Source: Curtobacterium sp. HSID17257 (GTDB lineage Bacteria; Actinomycetota; Actinomycetes; Actinomycetales; Microbacteriaceae). From it: a DNA stretch of 44,238 nt. The stretch covers positions 1 through 44,238 of the forward strand of contig NZ_RBLU01000019.1 of assembly GCF_003989515.1 (NCBI RefSeq), given 5' to 3'. Below, piece after piece: positions 14,837-23,220 of this stretch (position 1 is its first letter; the number at the start of each line of letters is the position of its first letter). The notes below the pieces were generated by a model. It ran no database searches and had not been told where the DNA came from. It saw only the letters and a list, made by a program, of their open reading frames with translations. The translations under genes and the position numbers were made by a program.

Positions 14837-16900
14837 ATGTCAGCGCAGACCGCGACCCCCGCCAGCACGCCCGACGACCGCACCGGGACGGACGGCTCGA
14901 CGACCTCGGCCCCGACCGCAGCGGGTTGGGCCGTCCTCGGCCCGGGCGGCATCGCCCGCCGCTTCCTCTCCCAGCTGCCCGCGAGCACCGGCACCCTCGT
15001 GGCCGCCGGGAGCTCGTCGACCGACCGGGCGCAGGCGTTCGCCGACGAGGCCGTCGACCACGGCTTCGCCGACGTCCGTGCAGGGGAGTACGACGCCGTG
15101 CTCGCCGACGCCGCCGTCGACGCGGTGTACGTGTCGACCGTGCACACCGGCCACGCCGACCTGGTGCTCCGCGCCCTCGACGCCGGCAAGGCCGTGCTCT
15201 GCGAGAAGCCCCTCGCGCCGAACCACGGCACCGCGATGGCCCTGGTCGACTCGGCACGCCAGGCCGGACTGCCGCTGGTCGAGGCGTACATGTACCGCTT
15301 CCACCCGCAGACCGCGGCCCTGCTCGACCTCGTGCGCGAGGGCGTCGTGGGTGACGTCGTGCACGTCGACGCGTCCTTCGCGTTCCGCAGCGGGGAGCGC
15401 AGCGGTCGGCTGTTCGACGTCGCCACCGCCGGCGGTGGGATCCTCGACGTCGGCGGGTACCCGGTGACCATGGCCGCCGCGGTCGTGCAGGCCGCCACGG
15501 GCGTCGCCGTCGCCGAGCCCGTCGAGCTCACCGCCACCGGCACCCTCGGGCCGACCGGCGTCGACGAGTGGACGGTCGCGCACCTGACGTACCGCGACGG
15601 CACCACCGCGAGCGTCCGTACCGGCGTCCGCGTGCAGGACGAGAACACCGTCACCGTGCACGGCACCCGCGGGCGCATCGTGCTGACCGACCCGTGGACG
15701 CTGTCGGCCGACCCGAGCATCACCGTGCACACCGTCGACGAGGACCCCCGCACGCTGTCCTTCGCCGGCGCGCAGCCCTACGCCCTCGAGGCCGACGCGA
15801 CCACGGCGGCGCTGGCGTCGGGCGCGGTCGAGGCTGCGCAGATGACCCTCGACGAGACCCTCGCCACCGCCCGCACCCTCGACCGCTGGCGCGCCGCGAT
15901 CGGCCTGCGCTACCCGTTCGAGGCCGAGACCGCCGACGTCCCGACGGTGAGCGGGCGACCCCTGCGCGTCCGCGACGACGCCCCGATGCGCTACGGCGAG
16001 GTCCCCGGCGTCGGCAAGCGCATGTCCCGCCTGGTGATGGGCGTCGACAACCAGCCCGACCTCGCCCACGCGAGCGCGATCTTCGACATGTTCGTCGAGC
16101 AGGGCGGCAACGTCTTCGACACCGGGTACATCTACGGCGGCGGGGTGCTCGAGGGGCGGCTCGGCCGGTGGATCCAGAACCGCGGCATCCGCGACGACGT
16201 GGTCGTCATCACGAAGGGTGCCCACACCCCGTACTGCGACCCGGAGTCGTTGACCCGGCAGCTGCTGGAGAGCCTGGAGCGCCAGGGCACCGACCACGCG
16301 GACATCTACATGATGCACCGCGACAACCCGGACGTCCCCGTCGGGGAGTTCGTCGACGTCGTCGACGAACACCGCCGTGCCGGCCGGATCCGCGTCTTCG
16401 GCGGATCGAACTGGACCCCGGCGCGCTTCGACGAGGCGAACGCCTACGCGGCGGCGAACGGCAAGCACGGCTTCGAGGTCCTCAGCAACCACTTCGGCCT
16501 GGCCGAGGCGTACGACGTGCCGTGGGACGGCTGCGAGCACGCGACCGACCCGGCGTCGAAGCGCTGGCTCGAGGAGCGCCAGGTCCCGCTGCTGCCGTGG
16601 TCGTCGCAGGCCCGCGGGTTCTTCACGGGCCGCGCCGCCCCGGACGACACGAGCGACGCCGAACTCGTGCGCTGCTACTACTCGGACGACAACTTCGAGC
16701 GCCTCCGTCGCGCCCGGGAGCTCGGCGAGCAGTACGGCGTCCCGGCGACGGCGATCGCCCTGGCGTACGTGCTGCACCAGCCGTTCCCGACCTTCCCGCT
16801 GTTCGGACCGCGCACGATCGCCGAGGCACGGTCCTCGATGACGGGGCTGTCCGTCGAGCTCAGCCCGGAGCAGGTGGCGTGGCTGGACCTGCGCGCCTGA
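14837..16900 (+). CDS. Gfo/Idh/MocA oxidoreductase fused to an aldo/keto reductase
   Basis: A 687-residue fusion of two NAD(P)-dependent enzymes. Residues about 30-370 are Gfo/Idh/MocA family: GWAVLGPGGIARRF nucleotide-binding loop, VSTVHTGHADL, the CEKPLAPN box, EAYMYRFHPQ and ILDVGGYPV. Residues about 385-687 are an aldo/keto reductase with its catalytic tetrad visible: Asp and Tyr in FDTGYIYGGG, Lys in VITKGAH, His in YMMHRDNP. Both halves look intact and typical in length, so the protein may carry out two linked steps on a sugar or polyol; the substrate is unknown. The ATG at 14837 follows AGGATC. The gene is divergent from a TetR gene with two operators and overlaps a LacI gene downstream, suggesting carbohydrate-responsive control. 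Confidence 0.88.
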   Translation: MSAQTATPASTPDDRTGTDGSTTSAPTAAGWAVLGPGGIARRFLSQLPASTGTLVAAGSSSTDRAQAFADEAVDHGFADVRAGEYDAVLADAAVDAVYVSTVHTGHADLVLRALDAGKAVLCEKPLAPNHGTAMALVDSARQAGLPLVEAYMYRFHPQTAALLDLVREGVVGDVVHVDASFAFRSGERSGRLFDVATAGGGILDVGGYPVTMAAAVVQAATGVAVAEPVELTATGTLGPTGVDEWTVAHLTYRDGTTASVRTGVRVQDENTVTVHGTRGRIVLTDPWTLSADPSITVHTVDEDPRTLSFAGAQPYALEADATTAALASGAVEAAQMTLDETLATARTLDRWRAAIGLRYPFEAETADVPTVSGRPLRVRDDAPMRYGEVPGVGKRMSRLVMGVDNQPDLAHASAIFDMFVEQGGNVFDTGYIYGGGVLEGRLGRWIQNRGIRDDVVVITKGAHTPYCDPESLTRQLLESLERQGTDHADIYMMHRDNPDVPVGEFVDVVDEHRRAGRIRVFGGSNWTPARFDEANAYAAANGKHGFEVLSNHFGLAEAYDVPWDGCEHATDPASKRWLEERQVPLLPWSSQARGFFTGRAAPDDTSDAELVRCYYSDDNFERLRRARELGEQYGVPATAIALAYVLHQPFPTFPLFGPRTIAEARSSMTGLSVELSPEQVAWLDLRA

Positions 16901-17901
16901 GCCGCACCGTCGGCCCGACCCCGGCCCGCGCCACGATCCACGACGTCGCGGCCGCAGCCGGGGTGTCCCGCCAGACGGTCACCCGGGCCGTGAACGGCCT
17001 GTACGGCATCAGCCCGGCGACGAAGGAGCGCGTGCTCGCGGCGGCCGCGGCGCTCGACTACCGTCCGTCGCGCTTCGGCCGGGGTCTCGTCACGGGCGGG
17101 GACCGGCAGCTCGGGCTCGTCGTCGACGACCTGCGGAACCCCTACTCGCCGGAGCTCGCGGCCGCGGTGCTCCGGCTCGCCGCCGGGCGCGGGTGGGACG
17201 TCATGCTCGCCGACGCCGGGCTCGCCGGCGACTCGGACCGCGCGGTCCGGGCGCTCGGGGTGCAGACGGACGTGGTGATCGGCTACCTCGGTGCCCGGGC
17301 GCCCGAGCTCGTCGAGCACCTGGGGTCCGTCCCCGTGGTGGAGCTCGACCCCGCGGGCGAGGTGCTCCGCGGGGCCGTCCGGATCGACCCGACCCAGGCC
17401 GTCGAGGACCTCGCCGACCACCTGGTGGAGACGGGGGTCCGGCACCCGGTGATCGTCGACGCGTCGGACACCGGACGACCGAGCGGTCGTGGTCGGCTCA
17501 TGCTCGAGGCCCTCCGGCGGCGCGGGTACCTGCCCGAGATCGCGATCGCCGAGGCCCCGACCTCGGAGCTCGGCGCGGCGATGACGACGAGGGCGCTCGA
17601 GCGGTTCCGTCGCGTCGACGCGGTGCTCGCCTTCAACGACCTCATGGCACTCGGGGTCCTGGGCGCCTGCCGACGCGCCGGGGCCGACGTGCCGGGGGAC
17701 GTGCGCGTCGTCGGTGTCGACGGCCTCGCGCTCGGCACGCTGGTCGCCCCGACCCTCACGACCCTCGCGGTGGACCTCGACGCCGTCGCGCGCGAGGCCC
17801 TCGACCTGGCCACCGGCATGCTCGCCGGCGACCTGCCGCGCTCCGGCCCGGCCGTGCAGCGCACGGTGCGCCACCGGTTGCTGGTGCGCGAGTCCGCCTG
17901 A
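16879..17901 (+). CDS. LacI family transcriptional regulator
   Basis: A 340-residue regulator. The N-terminal helix-turn-helix with hinge (about residues 19-70: ATIHDVAAAAGVSRQTVTRA, then ISPATKERVLAAAAALDYRPS) is standard, followed by a periplasmic-binding-protein-like sensor with LGLVVDDLRNPYSPEL and AVLAFNDLMALGVL. No ATG is available. The GTG at 16879 is the best start, with GGAG about 9 nt upstream, and makes the gene overlap the fusion gene by 22 bp, implying coupled expression. It probably senses a sugar related to the substrate of the fusion enzyme. Confidence 0.87.
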   Translation: MAGPARLSRTVGPTPARATIHDVAAAAGVSRQTVTRAVNGLYGISPATKERVLAAAAALDYRPSRFGRGLVTGGDRQLGLVVDDLRNPYSPELAAAVLRLAAGRGWDVMLADAGLAGDSDRAVRALGVQTDVVIGYLGARAPELVEHLGSVPVVELDPAGEVLRGAVRIDPTQAVEDLADHLVETGVRHPVIVDASDTGRPSGRGRLMLEALRRRGYLPEIAIAEAPTSELGAAMTTRALERFRRVDAVLAFNDLMALGVLGACRRAGADVPGDVRVVGVDGLALGTLVAPTLTTLAVDLDAVAREALDLATGMLAGDLPRSGPAVQRTVRHRLLVRESA

Positions 17902-17929
17902 GCGACCCCGGCCCGTCGAGGGGAGCGCA

Positions 17930-17977
17930 GCCGGACGGGAGGCCCGTGGCGATGCCGCCACGGGCCTCCCGTCCGGC
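17930..17977. repeat. Conserved intergenic palindrome, copy 2 (type B arms)
   Basis: Perfect 21-bp arms (17930-17950 and 17957-17977) around a 6-nt loop contain the shared core CGGACGGGAGGC followed by CCGTGGC. It begins 29 bp after the LacI gene. Its arms are identical to those of copy 5 near 30 kb over 20 bp. Confidence 0.85.
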
Positions 17978-17981
17978 CGTT

Positions 17982-18019
17982 GGTTGCACTTGCAACCACA
18001 ACCGTCCAGACGGTACACT
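17982..18019 (+). promoter_or_regulatory. Promoter and two inverted repeats upstream of the MFS gene
   Basis: TTGCAA (17990-17995), an 18-bp spacer and TACACT (18014-18019) make a good promoter. Two perfect inverted repeats cover it: GGTTGCACTTGCAACC (17982-17997) over the -35 box and ACCGTCCAGACGGT (18001-18014) in the spacer. The second resembles TetR-type operators of drug-exporter genes. Confidence 0.6.
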
Positions 18020-18125
18020 CACGGAGTCCTGACGGGGCGCGTGACCACTTCCGCGTCCCGTCTCGTCTGCCCCACCGAAAGTGTCCGCCGTCGACCTGGT
18101 CCGGCTCGTTCCCCAGGGAGTCACC

Positions 18126-19649
18126 GTGTCCGCTCTGCTCACCAGCCCCGTCGCCACCGCCGTCACCGGCAGCCGCGCCCGACGGTTCGCGGCACTCGCC
18201 GTGCTGATGCTCCCGGTGCTGCTCATCTCCGTCGACAACACCGTGCTGAGCTTCGCGCTGCCGACCATCGCGCGCGCCCTCGACCCGAGCGCGACGACCC
18301 AGCTCTGGATCGTCGACGCCTACCCGCTGGTGCTCGCCGGTCTGCTCGTCGTGATGGGCAGCATCGGCGACCGCATCGGGCGTCGCCGCATCCTCGTCGT
18401 CGGTGCGACCGGCTTCGCGCTGCTCTCCGTCGCCGCGGCCTTCGCGACCGAGGCCTGGATGCTCGTGGCCGCCCGCGCCGTGATGGGCGTCTTCGGGGCG
18501 ATGCTCATGCCCGCCACGCTGTCGATCATCCGGAACGTCTTCGTCGACGCGGGGGAGCGGCGGATGGCGCTCGCCGTGTGGTCGACGATGTTCGCGGCCG
18601 GCAACGCCCTCGGTCCGCTCGTCGGCGGCGTGCTGCTCGCGCACTTCCACTGGGGTGCGGTGTTCCTCGTCGCGGTGCCGATCCTCGTCGTCATGCTCGT
18701 CGCCGTGCCGTTCACCGTGCCGGAGTCGCGCGACCCGCAGCCCGGCCCGGTGGACGTCCCGAGCATGCTCCTGTCGCTCGGCACCCTCGCTCCGACCGCC
18801 TGGGCGATCAAGTCGGTCGTGCACCCGGAGGAACGCGGCTTCGCGATCGCGGCCCTCGCGGTCGGCGTGCTCTGCGGCATCGCCTTCATCCGCCGGCAGC
18901 TCCGCTCCCGCACCCCGATGCTCGACCTCCGGCTCTTCCGGAGCACCGCGTTCACGGGCAGCGTGCTCATGAACATGGCGGCGATGTTCTCGCTCACCGG
19001 GTTCCTGTTCTTCATCGCGCAGCACCTGCAGCTGGTCGCCGGGCTCGACCCGTTCACGTCCGGCCTGGTGCTCGTGCCCGGATCGGTGCTCACCATCGTC
19101 GCCGGACTCGTCGTCGTGCCGATCGTCGCCCGGGTCGCCCCGCGGTGGGTCGTCGCCGTCTCCCTGACGTTCTCGGCCGCCGCGTACGCGATGGTCTCGG
19201 TCCTGGGGCACCACGCGTCGATCGTCGCGCTGGCGTTCGCGTTCGTGCTGCTCGGCATCGGCATCGGTGCGTCGGAGACCGTCACCAACGACCTCATCAT
19301 CTCGACGGCGCCCGCGGACAAGGCCGGTGCGGCATCGGCCGTGTCCGAGACCGCGTACGAGATCGGTGCCGTGCTCGGCACCGCCGTGCTCGGCACGATC
19401 CTGGCGACCGCGTACCGGACGCACGTGGTGGTGCCGGACGCCCTCGCCGGCTCGGCGCGGACGGCTGCGCAGGAGACCCTCGGCGGCGCGGTGTCGGCGG
19501 CGGCGGACCTCGGTGGCACCGCCGGGCAGGCACTGCTCGACAGCGCCCGTGCCGCGTTCGACTCCGGCGTGACGATCACCGGCGCGGTGGCGGCGGCGCT
19601 CATGCTCGTCGCGGCGGCCGCCTCGGTCGTGATGCTCAAGCGCGACTGA
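18126..19649 (+). CDS. MFS transporter of the DHA2 (14-helix) drug exporter family
   Basis: A 507-residue proton-driven exporter of the QacA/SmvA-like group. Key motifs: the first helix with SVDNTVLSFALPTIARAL, motif A-like GSIGDRIGRRRILVVG after helix 2, and motif C in helix 5 (FAAGNALGPLVGGVLL). About fourteen hydrophobic segments can be counted. GTG 18126 is chosen because AGGGAG lies 6-11 nt upstream; a GTG at 18081 would add 15 residues. The 5' leader is about 100 nt. The promoter carries two operator-like inverted repeats, so expression is likely induced by a compound, but the regulator is not identified. Confidence 0.88.
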   Translation: MSALLTSPVATAVTGSRARRFAALAVLMLPVLLISVDNTVLSFALPTIARALDPSATTQLWIVDAYPLVLAGLLVVMGSIGDRIGRRRILVVGATGFALLSVAAAFATEAWMLVAARAVMGVFGAMLMPATLSIIRNVFVDAGERRMALAVWSTMFAAGNALGPLVGGVLLAHFHWGAVFLVAVPILVVMLVAVPFTVPESRDPQPGPVDVPSMLLSLGTLAPTAWAIKSVVHPEERGFAIAALAVGVLCGIAFIRRQLRSRTPMLDLRLFRSTAFTGSVLMNMAAMFSLTGFLFFIAQHLQLVAGLDPFTSGLVLVPGSVLTIVAGLVVVPIVARVAPRWVVAVSLTFSAAAYAMVSVLGHHASIVALAFAFVLLGIGIGASETVTNDLIISTAPADKAGAASAVSETAYEIGAVLGTAVLGTILATAYRTHVVVPDALAGSARTAAQETLGGAVSAAADLGGTAGQALLDSARAAFDSGVTITGAVAAALMLVAAAASVVMLKRD

Positions 19650-19718
19650 GCCGGTCGTCCGGCGCGCCCGGGATCGGACGAACCTGGGAATCGCTGACCG
19701 GAACCCCGGTCGAGGTCC

Positions 19719-19724
19719 TACGTT
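19719..19724 (+). promoter_or_regulatory. Promoter -10 element (TACGTT) of the flavin reductase gene
   Basis: TACGTT lies about 55 nt before the ATG, with TGACCG 18 bp further upstream as a weak -35 box. It probably drives both the flavin reductase and sod genes. Confidence 0.4.
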
Positions 19725-19779
19725 GGGAGGTGGCCGCGCAGCCGCGGCCGGACCCACCCGGAGGAACACCACGACTGCC

Positions 19780-20289
19780 ATGCCCGACGACACCCCGGCC
19801 ACCATCGCCGACGCGTACAAGGCCGCCTTCCGCGGACACCCCGCCGGTGTCGCGGTCATCACCGCCGACGGGCCCGACGGTCCGACGGGCCTGACCGCCT
19901 CGAGCGTCGCGAGCGTCGCGGTCGACCCGCCCGTCCTCGTCTTCTCGCTCTCGACGAAGTCCGGCTCCGCCGGTGTCGTGCTCGGCGCCGACGTCTTCGT
20001 GGTGCACCTCGTCGACTCGCTCAGCGTCGGACTCGCCAAGCGGTTCGCCGCGACCGGCAGCCCCGCCGCCGACGACCCGATGTGGGGCACGCTGCCGACC
20101 GGCGAGCGCTACCTGCCCGCCGCCGCGACCGCACTGCGCTGCCGCCCCCGCTCGACGACCGAGATCGGCTCGTCGACGGTCGTCGTGGCCGAGGTGCTCG
20201 ACATCGCCACCGGGACCGACCGCGGCGAGCCGCTGGTCTACCACAACCGGGAATTCCACTCCCTCTCCGACCGTTCCCGGCTCTCGTGA
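19780..20289 (+). CDS. Flavin reductase family protein (HpaC-like)
   Basis: A 169-residue FMN-binding protein that likely reduces free flavin with NAD(P)H for a partner oxygenase. Family features are YKAAFRGHPAGVAVITA, the GPTGLTASSVASVAVDPPVLVFSLS flavin-binding segment (about residues 34-58) and the final LVYHNREFHSL. The ATG at 19780 follows GGAGG by 14 nt, a long spacing, but no nearer start exists. No monooxygenase gene is adjacent. The gene lies 45 bp before sod and may be expressed with it, which would place it with oxidative-stress genes. Confidence 0.85.
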   Translation: MPDDTPATIADAYKAAFRGHPAGVAVITADGPDGPTGLTASSVASVAVDPPVLVFSLSTKSGSAGVVLGADVFVVHLVDSLSVGLAKRFAATGSPAADDPMWGTLPTGERYLPAAATALRCRPRSTTEIGSSTVVVAEVLDIATGTDRGEPLVYHNREFHSLSDRSRLS

Positions 20290-20334
20290 GCCGCGGAGCA
20301 CCGTTCCGCCAACCACCGATCGAAAGGACCTCAG

Positions 20335-20949
20335 ATGGCTGAGTACACCCTGCCGGAGCTGCCGTACGACTACGCAGCGCTCGAGCCGCACATCAGCGGC
20401 AAGATCATGCAGCTGCACCACGACAAGCACCACCAGACCTACGTCACGGGTGCGAACACCGCGCTCGAGCAGCTCGCCGAGGCCCGCGAGTCGGGCAACC
20501 TGGCGAACGTGAACAAGCTCGAGAAGGACCTCGCGTTCAACCTCGGTGGCCACGTCAACCACTCGATCTTCTGGACCAACCTCGGCCCGGACACGAAGGT
20601 CCCCGAGGGTGAGCTCGCCGCCGCCATCGACGAGTTCTTCGGCTCGTTCGAGAAGTTCCAGGCCCAGTTCACCGCCGTCGCCACGGGCATCCAGGGCTCC
20701 GGCTGGTCGGTGCTCGCGTGGGACCAGGTCGGCCAGAAGCTCACCACGTTCCAGCTCTTCGACCAGCAGGCCAACGTGCCGCTGGGCGTCGTGCCGATCT
20801 TCATGCTCGACATGTGGGAGCACGCGTTCTACCTCGACTACCTCAACGTCAAGGCGGACTACGTCAAGGCCGTGTGGAACATCGTCGACTGGGAGAACGT
20901 CGCGGCTCGCTTCGCGAACGCCAAGTCGCAGTCGTTCGTCACCCTGTGA
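20335..20949 (+). CDS. sodA: Superoxide dismutase (Mn/Fe type)
   Basis: A 204-residue superoxide dismutase that converts superoxide to hydrogen peroxide and oxygen. Metal ligands are visible: His28 in [13 protein letters not shown], His in [10 protein letters not shown], and Asp and His in [16 protein letters not shown]. The N-terminus [20 protein letters not shown] is classic. Length is typical, and no signal peptide is present, so it is cytosolic. AAAGGA lies 7 nt before the ATG. Mn is likelier than Fe by analogy with actinobacterial homologues, but the sequence alone does not settle it. Two hairpins follow, the second a copy of the conserved palindrome. Confidence 0.97.
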   Translation: MAEYTLPELPYDYAALEPHISGKIMQLHHDKHHQTYVTGANTALEQLAEARESGNLANVNKLEKDLAFNLGGHVNHSIFWTNLGPDTKVPEGELAAAIDEFFGSFEKFQAQFTAVATGIQGSGWSVLAWDQVGQKLTTFQLFDQQANVPLGVVPIFMLDMWEHAFYLDYLNVKADYVKAVWNIVDWENVAARFANAKSQSFVTL

Positions 20950-20956
20950 CGCGGCT

Positions 20957-20977
20957 GCCGGTCACGTGGTGACCGGC
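20957..20977 (+). terminator. Short hairpin after sodA
   Basis: GCCGGTCAC (20957-20965) pairs perfectly with GTGACCGGC (20969-20977) across a 3-nt loop, 7 nt after the stop. It lies directly before conserved palindrome copy 3. Confidence 0.5.
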
Positions 20978-20978
20978 T

Positions 20979-21026
20979 GACGGACGGGAGGCGCGGTGCC
21001 GGCTGGCACCGCGCCTCCCGTCCGTC
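20979..21026. repeat. Conserved intergenic palindrome, copy 3 (type A arms)
   Basis: Perfect 22-bp arms (20979-21000 and 21005-21026) around the loop GGCT contain GACGGGAGGCGCGGTGCC. It sits between the convergent sodA and tetR genes, ending 15 bp before the tetR stop, and could terminate both. The arms are identical to copy 6 at 42975. Confidence 0.88.
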
Positions 21027-21041
21027 GTGGCGGGACCGCGG

Positions 21042-21614
21042 TCAGGCGGCGGCGAGGCGGACGGCCGACGCGAGGTCCTGCGCGACCGCGCGCAACGCGC
21101 CGTCGACGTCCGACCGGTCCGGGTCGACGAGGGCACTCCACTGGGCGCCGCGAGCCGCAGCCACCGCGGCGCGTGCGGTCCGGTCCGCGTCCGCCTCGCA
21201 CCGACCGTGTGCGCGGCACCACGCCGCGAGCTCGTCGACCCGGCGACGGTGCAGCCGCAGCTGACGGTCGCGGCCGTCGAGCCCCTCGACGCACCCGAGC
21301 TCGAACGTCAGTCGGGCCGCGAGGCGCCGTTCCGGGGTGTCGAGTCCACCGAAGACGGCGAGCAGGTGCTCGGTGAGTCCGCACGGGTCGGTGGTCGGGT
21401 CGAGTGAGCGGTCGTGCGCGGCGGAGAGGTGGTCCACGACGGCGTCGATCAGCGCCTCGCGCGAGCCGAAGTGGTACACGATCGGGTACGCACTCGTGCC
21501 GAGCACGCGGCCGAGGCTCCGGACCGAGGCGTCCTCGAGCTTGGTGTCCTGCAGGTGCCGGGCGACCTTCGCGACGATCGCGGGCTTCAGGGTCGGGTCG
21601 GGTCTCCTGGGCAT
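21042..21614 (-). CDS. TetR family transcriptional regulator
   Basis: A 190-residue regulator. The helix-turn-helix (about residues 12-58: AIVAKVARHLQDTKLEDASV, GTSAYPIVYHFGSREALIDAV) resembles TetR proteins; the C-terminal part is a divergent helical sensor with FELGCVEGLDGRDRQLRLHR. The ATG at 21614 begins MPRRPDPTLKPAI. A TAACAT -10 element (21678-21673, minus strand) and three GTGATC half-sites lie upstream and suggest self-regulation. Targets are unknown; the MFS gene at 18.1 kb is one candidate, but its promoter repeats differ from the GTGATC sites here. Confidence 0.83.
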   Translation of the reverse strand: MPRRPDPTLKPAIVAKVARHLQDTKLEDASVRSLGRVLGTSAYPIVYHFGSREALIDAVVDHLSAAHDRSLDPTTDPCGLTEHLLAVFGGLDTPERRLAARLTFELGCVEGLDGRDRQLRLHRRRVDELAAWCRAHGRCEADADRTARAAVAAARGAQWSALVDPDRSDVDGALRAVAQDLASAVRLAAA

Positions 21615-21634
21615 GGTGTCTCCGGCGGGGTCGA

Positions 21635-21688
21635 GTGATCGGTCGGCGACCGTGCGGACACGATCACCTGAAATGTTAGCGGATCACC
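21635..21688 (-). promoter_or_regulatory. Promoter with GTGATC half-sites upstream of the TetR gene
   Basis: The minus-strand -10 element TAACAT (21678-21673) is flanked by GGTGATC copies (complement of GATCACC at 21662-21668 and 21682-21688, 20 bp apart) and by an opposed GTGATC at 21635-21640. The layout suits an autoregulatory operator. Confidence 0.35.
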
Positions 21689-21705
21689 CGCCTGCGCGCC
21701 CGAAG

Positions 21706-23220
21706 TCACTGCTCGGCGTGCTCCGGTGTGACCGTCAGGGTCTGCACACGGCCCGCCGCGAGCGGGGCGAGCCGGATCTCGACGCGCAGGCGTCCGGCGC
21801 TGCCCGGGACCCACCAGCGGAGGTGCGACGGCACCGCGGACAGCTCGTCCACCGGAGCGGCGGCGAGGTCGGCACCGACGGCCCGTGCTCCCTCGACCAC
21901 AGCGCGGCGCCGGGCGACCCACGGCCGGTCGAGGGGGACGTTCGGCGTGCAGACGGCCGCGCCGAGGTCTGCTGCGGTGTCGTCGTCGACGGCCGGGTCC
22001 GCCCACGCCCGCAGCAGCGTGGTGACGGCCTGCCGCGCGGTGTGCGTGGCCGCCGTGGTCCGACGGAGGCCCGGTGCCGCTGCCGTCGCGCTCGTCGCGG
22101 TCGCGGTGGTGCTCGTGTCGGTCGCCGTCGCGCTCGTTGCGGTCGCCCGGGCATCGAGTGCCTCGCCGAGCAGCAGGTCGAGCGCCCGTTCGGCCGGCGC
22201 CGACACCTTCGCCTGCGTGGCGTTCTCGAACGCGACCACCCCGAGGCCGTGCTCCGTCGACCACCGGACGTGCGCGGAGAACCCCGGGTAGCCGCCGGAG
22301 TGCGAGACGATCTCGCCGGCGCGGTCGTCCTGTTCCACGAACAGCCCGAATCCGTACGCCGTCGGTCGCGTCGCCGTGGGCACCACCGCGGGCGGCACGA
22401 TCCGCATCGCCTGCTGCATCGCGCGGCGGTCGGCGGGGGAGACCGGCCCGTCCTCGGGGGCGGTGGTGGACGCCGAGGCGAGGAACCGCGCCCAGCGCGC
22501 CAGGTCACGCACCGTCGAGAAGAGTCCGCCGATCGGCGAGAAGGCACCAGGCCCGGTCATCGGCTGCGGGGTCCACGCCCCGTCGTCGTCGCGCTGACCG
22601 GTGACGACGAAGCCGCGCGCCTCGGCGGCGCTGAACACGGTGTCCGTGAGCCCGAGCGGCCGGAGCACGCGGTCCGACACCGCCCGGGTGTACGGCGCGC
22701 CGGCGGCGTGTGCGATCGCGCGGCCGAGCAGTGCGTACCCGGTGTTCGAGTAGGCGAAGCGGGTGCCGGGCACGGAGTCGAACAGCAGTCCCGCTCGGAG
22801 CACGGCGTCGAACGCGTCGTCGTCGATCGACTCCTGCCGGTCCGCCCACGGGTCGTCGGTCGGCAGCCCGCCGGACATCGTCAGGAGCATCCGGAGGGTC
22901 GGCACCGGCGAGTCGGGCGACGGCAGGTCGACCTCGGCGAAGGCCGGGACGGACCTCGTGATCGGGTCGTCGAGGGCGACCCGACCGTCCGCAACCAGGG
23001 TCAGCAGCGTCGCGGCCGTCACGCTCTTCGTGCACGAGGCGATCCGGTACACCGTGTCGGCGTCGGGTGCGCGGCCGTCACCACGGTCGCCGTGCCCGCC
23101 GGTGGCGACCAGACCGTGCCGGTCGAACACGCCCCACACGCTGCTCGGGGCCACCCCGTCGGCGATGCGCGCGGCGAACAGGGCGTCGACCTCGGCGAGG
23201 ACCTCGGTCGAGGGCGTCAT
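21706..23220 (-). CDS. Serine hydrolase of the beta-lactamase/penicillin-binding class C family
   Basis: A 504-residue protein. The three active-site motifs of the family are complete: SxxK at Ser62-Lys65 (RIASCTKSV), YSN at 156-158 (FAYSNTGYALLG), and HSGG at 306-309 in place of KTG (IVSHSGGYPGF). Residues about 355-382 form a low-complexity Ala/Thr/Ser linker (codons around 22075-22150), followed by an unassigned C-terminal domain of about 120 residues. No signal peptide is seen, so it acts in the cytosol, as an esterase or peptidase rather than a true resistance beta-lactamase. The ATG overlaps the photolyase stop by 4 bp, making it the last gene of a marR-phr operon. Confidence 0.85.
   Translation of the reverse strand: MTPSTEVLAEVDALFAARIADGVAPSSVWGVFDRHGLVATGGHGDRGDGRAPDADTVYRIASCTKSVTAATLLTLVADGRVALDDPITRSVPAFAEVDLPSPDSPVPTLRMLLTMSGGLPTDDPWADRQESIDDDAFDAVLRAGLLFDSVPGTRFAYSNTGYALLGRAIAHAAGAPYTRAVSDRVLRPLGLTDTVFSAAEARGFVVTGQRDDDGAWTPQPMTGPGAFSPIGGLFSTVRDLARWARFLASASTTAPEDGPVSPADRRAMQQAMRIVPPAVVPTATRPTAYGFGLFVEQDDRAGEIVSHSGGYPGFSAHVRWSTEHGLGVVAFENATQAKVSAPAERALDLLLGEALDARATATSATATDTSTTATATSATAAAPGLRRTTAATHTARQAVTTLLRAWADPAVDDDTAADLGAAVCTPNVPLDRPWVARRRAVVEGARAVGADLAAAPVDELSAVPSHLRWWVPGSAGRLRVEIRLAPLAAGRVQTLTVTPEHAEQ

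Noticed and set aside
21706-23220. Antibiotic-resistance beta-lactamase
   Set aside because: There is no signal peptide and the third motif is HSGG rather than KTG; esterase/peptidase relatives fit better.
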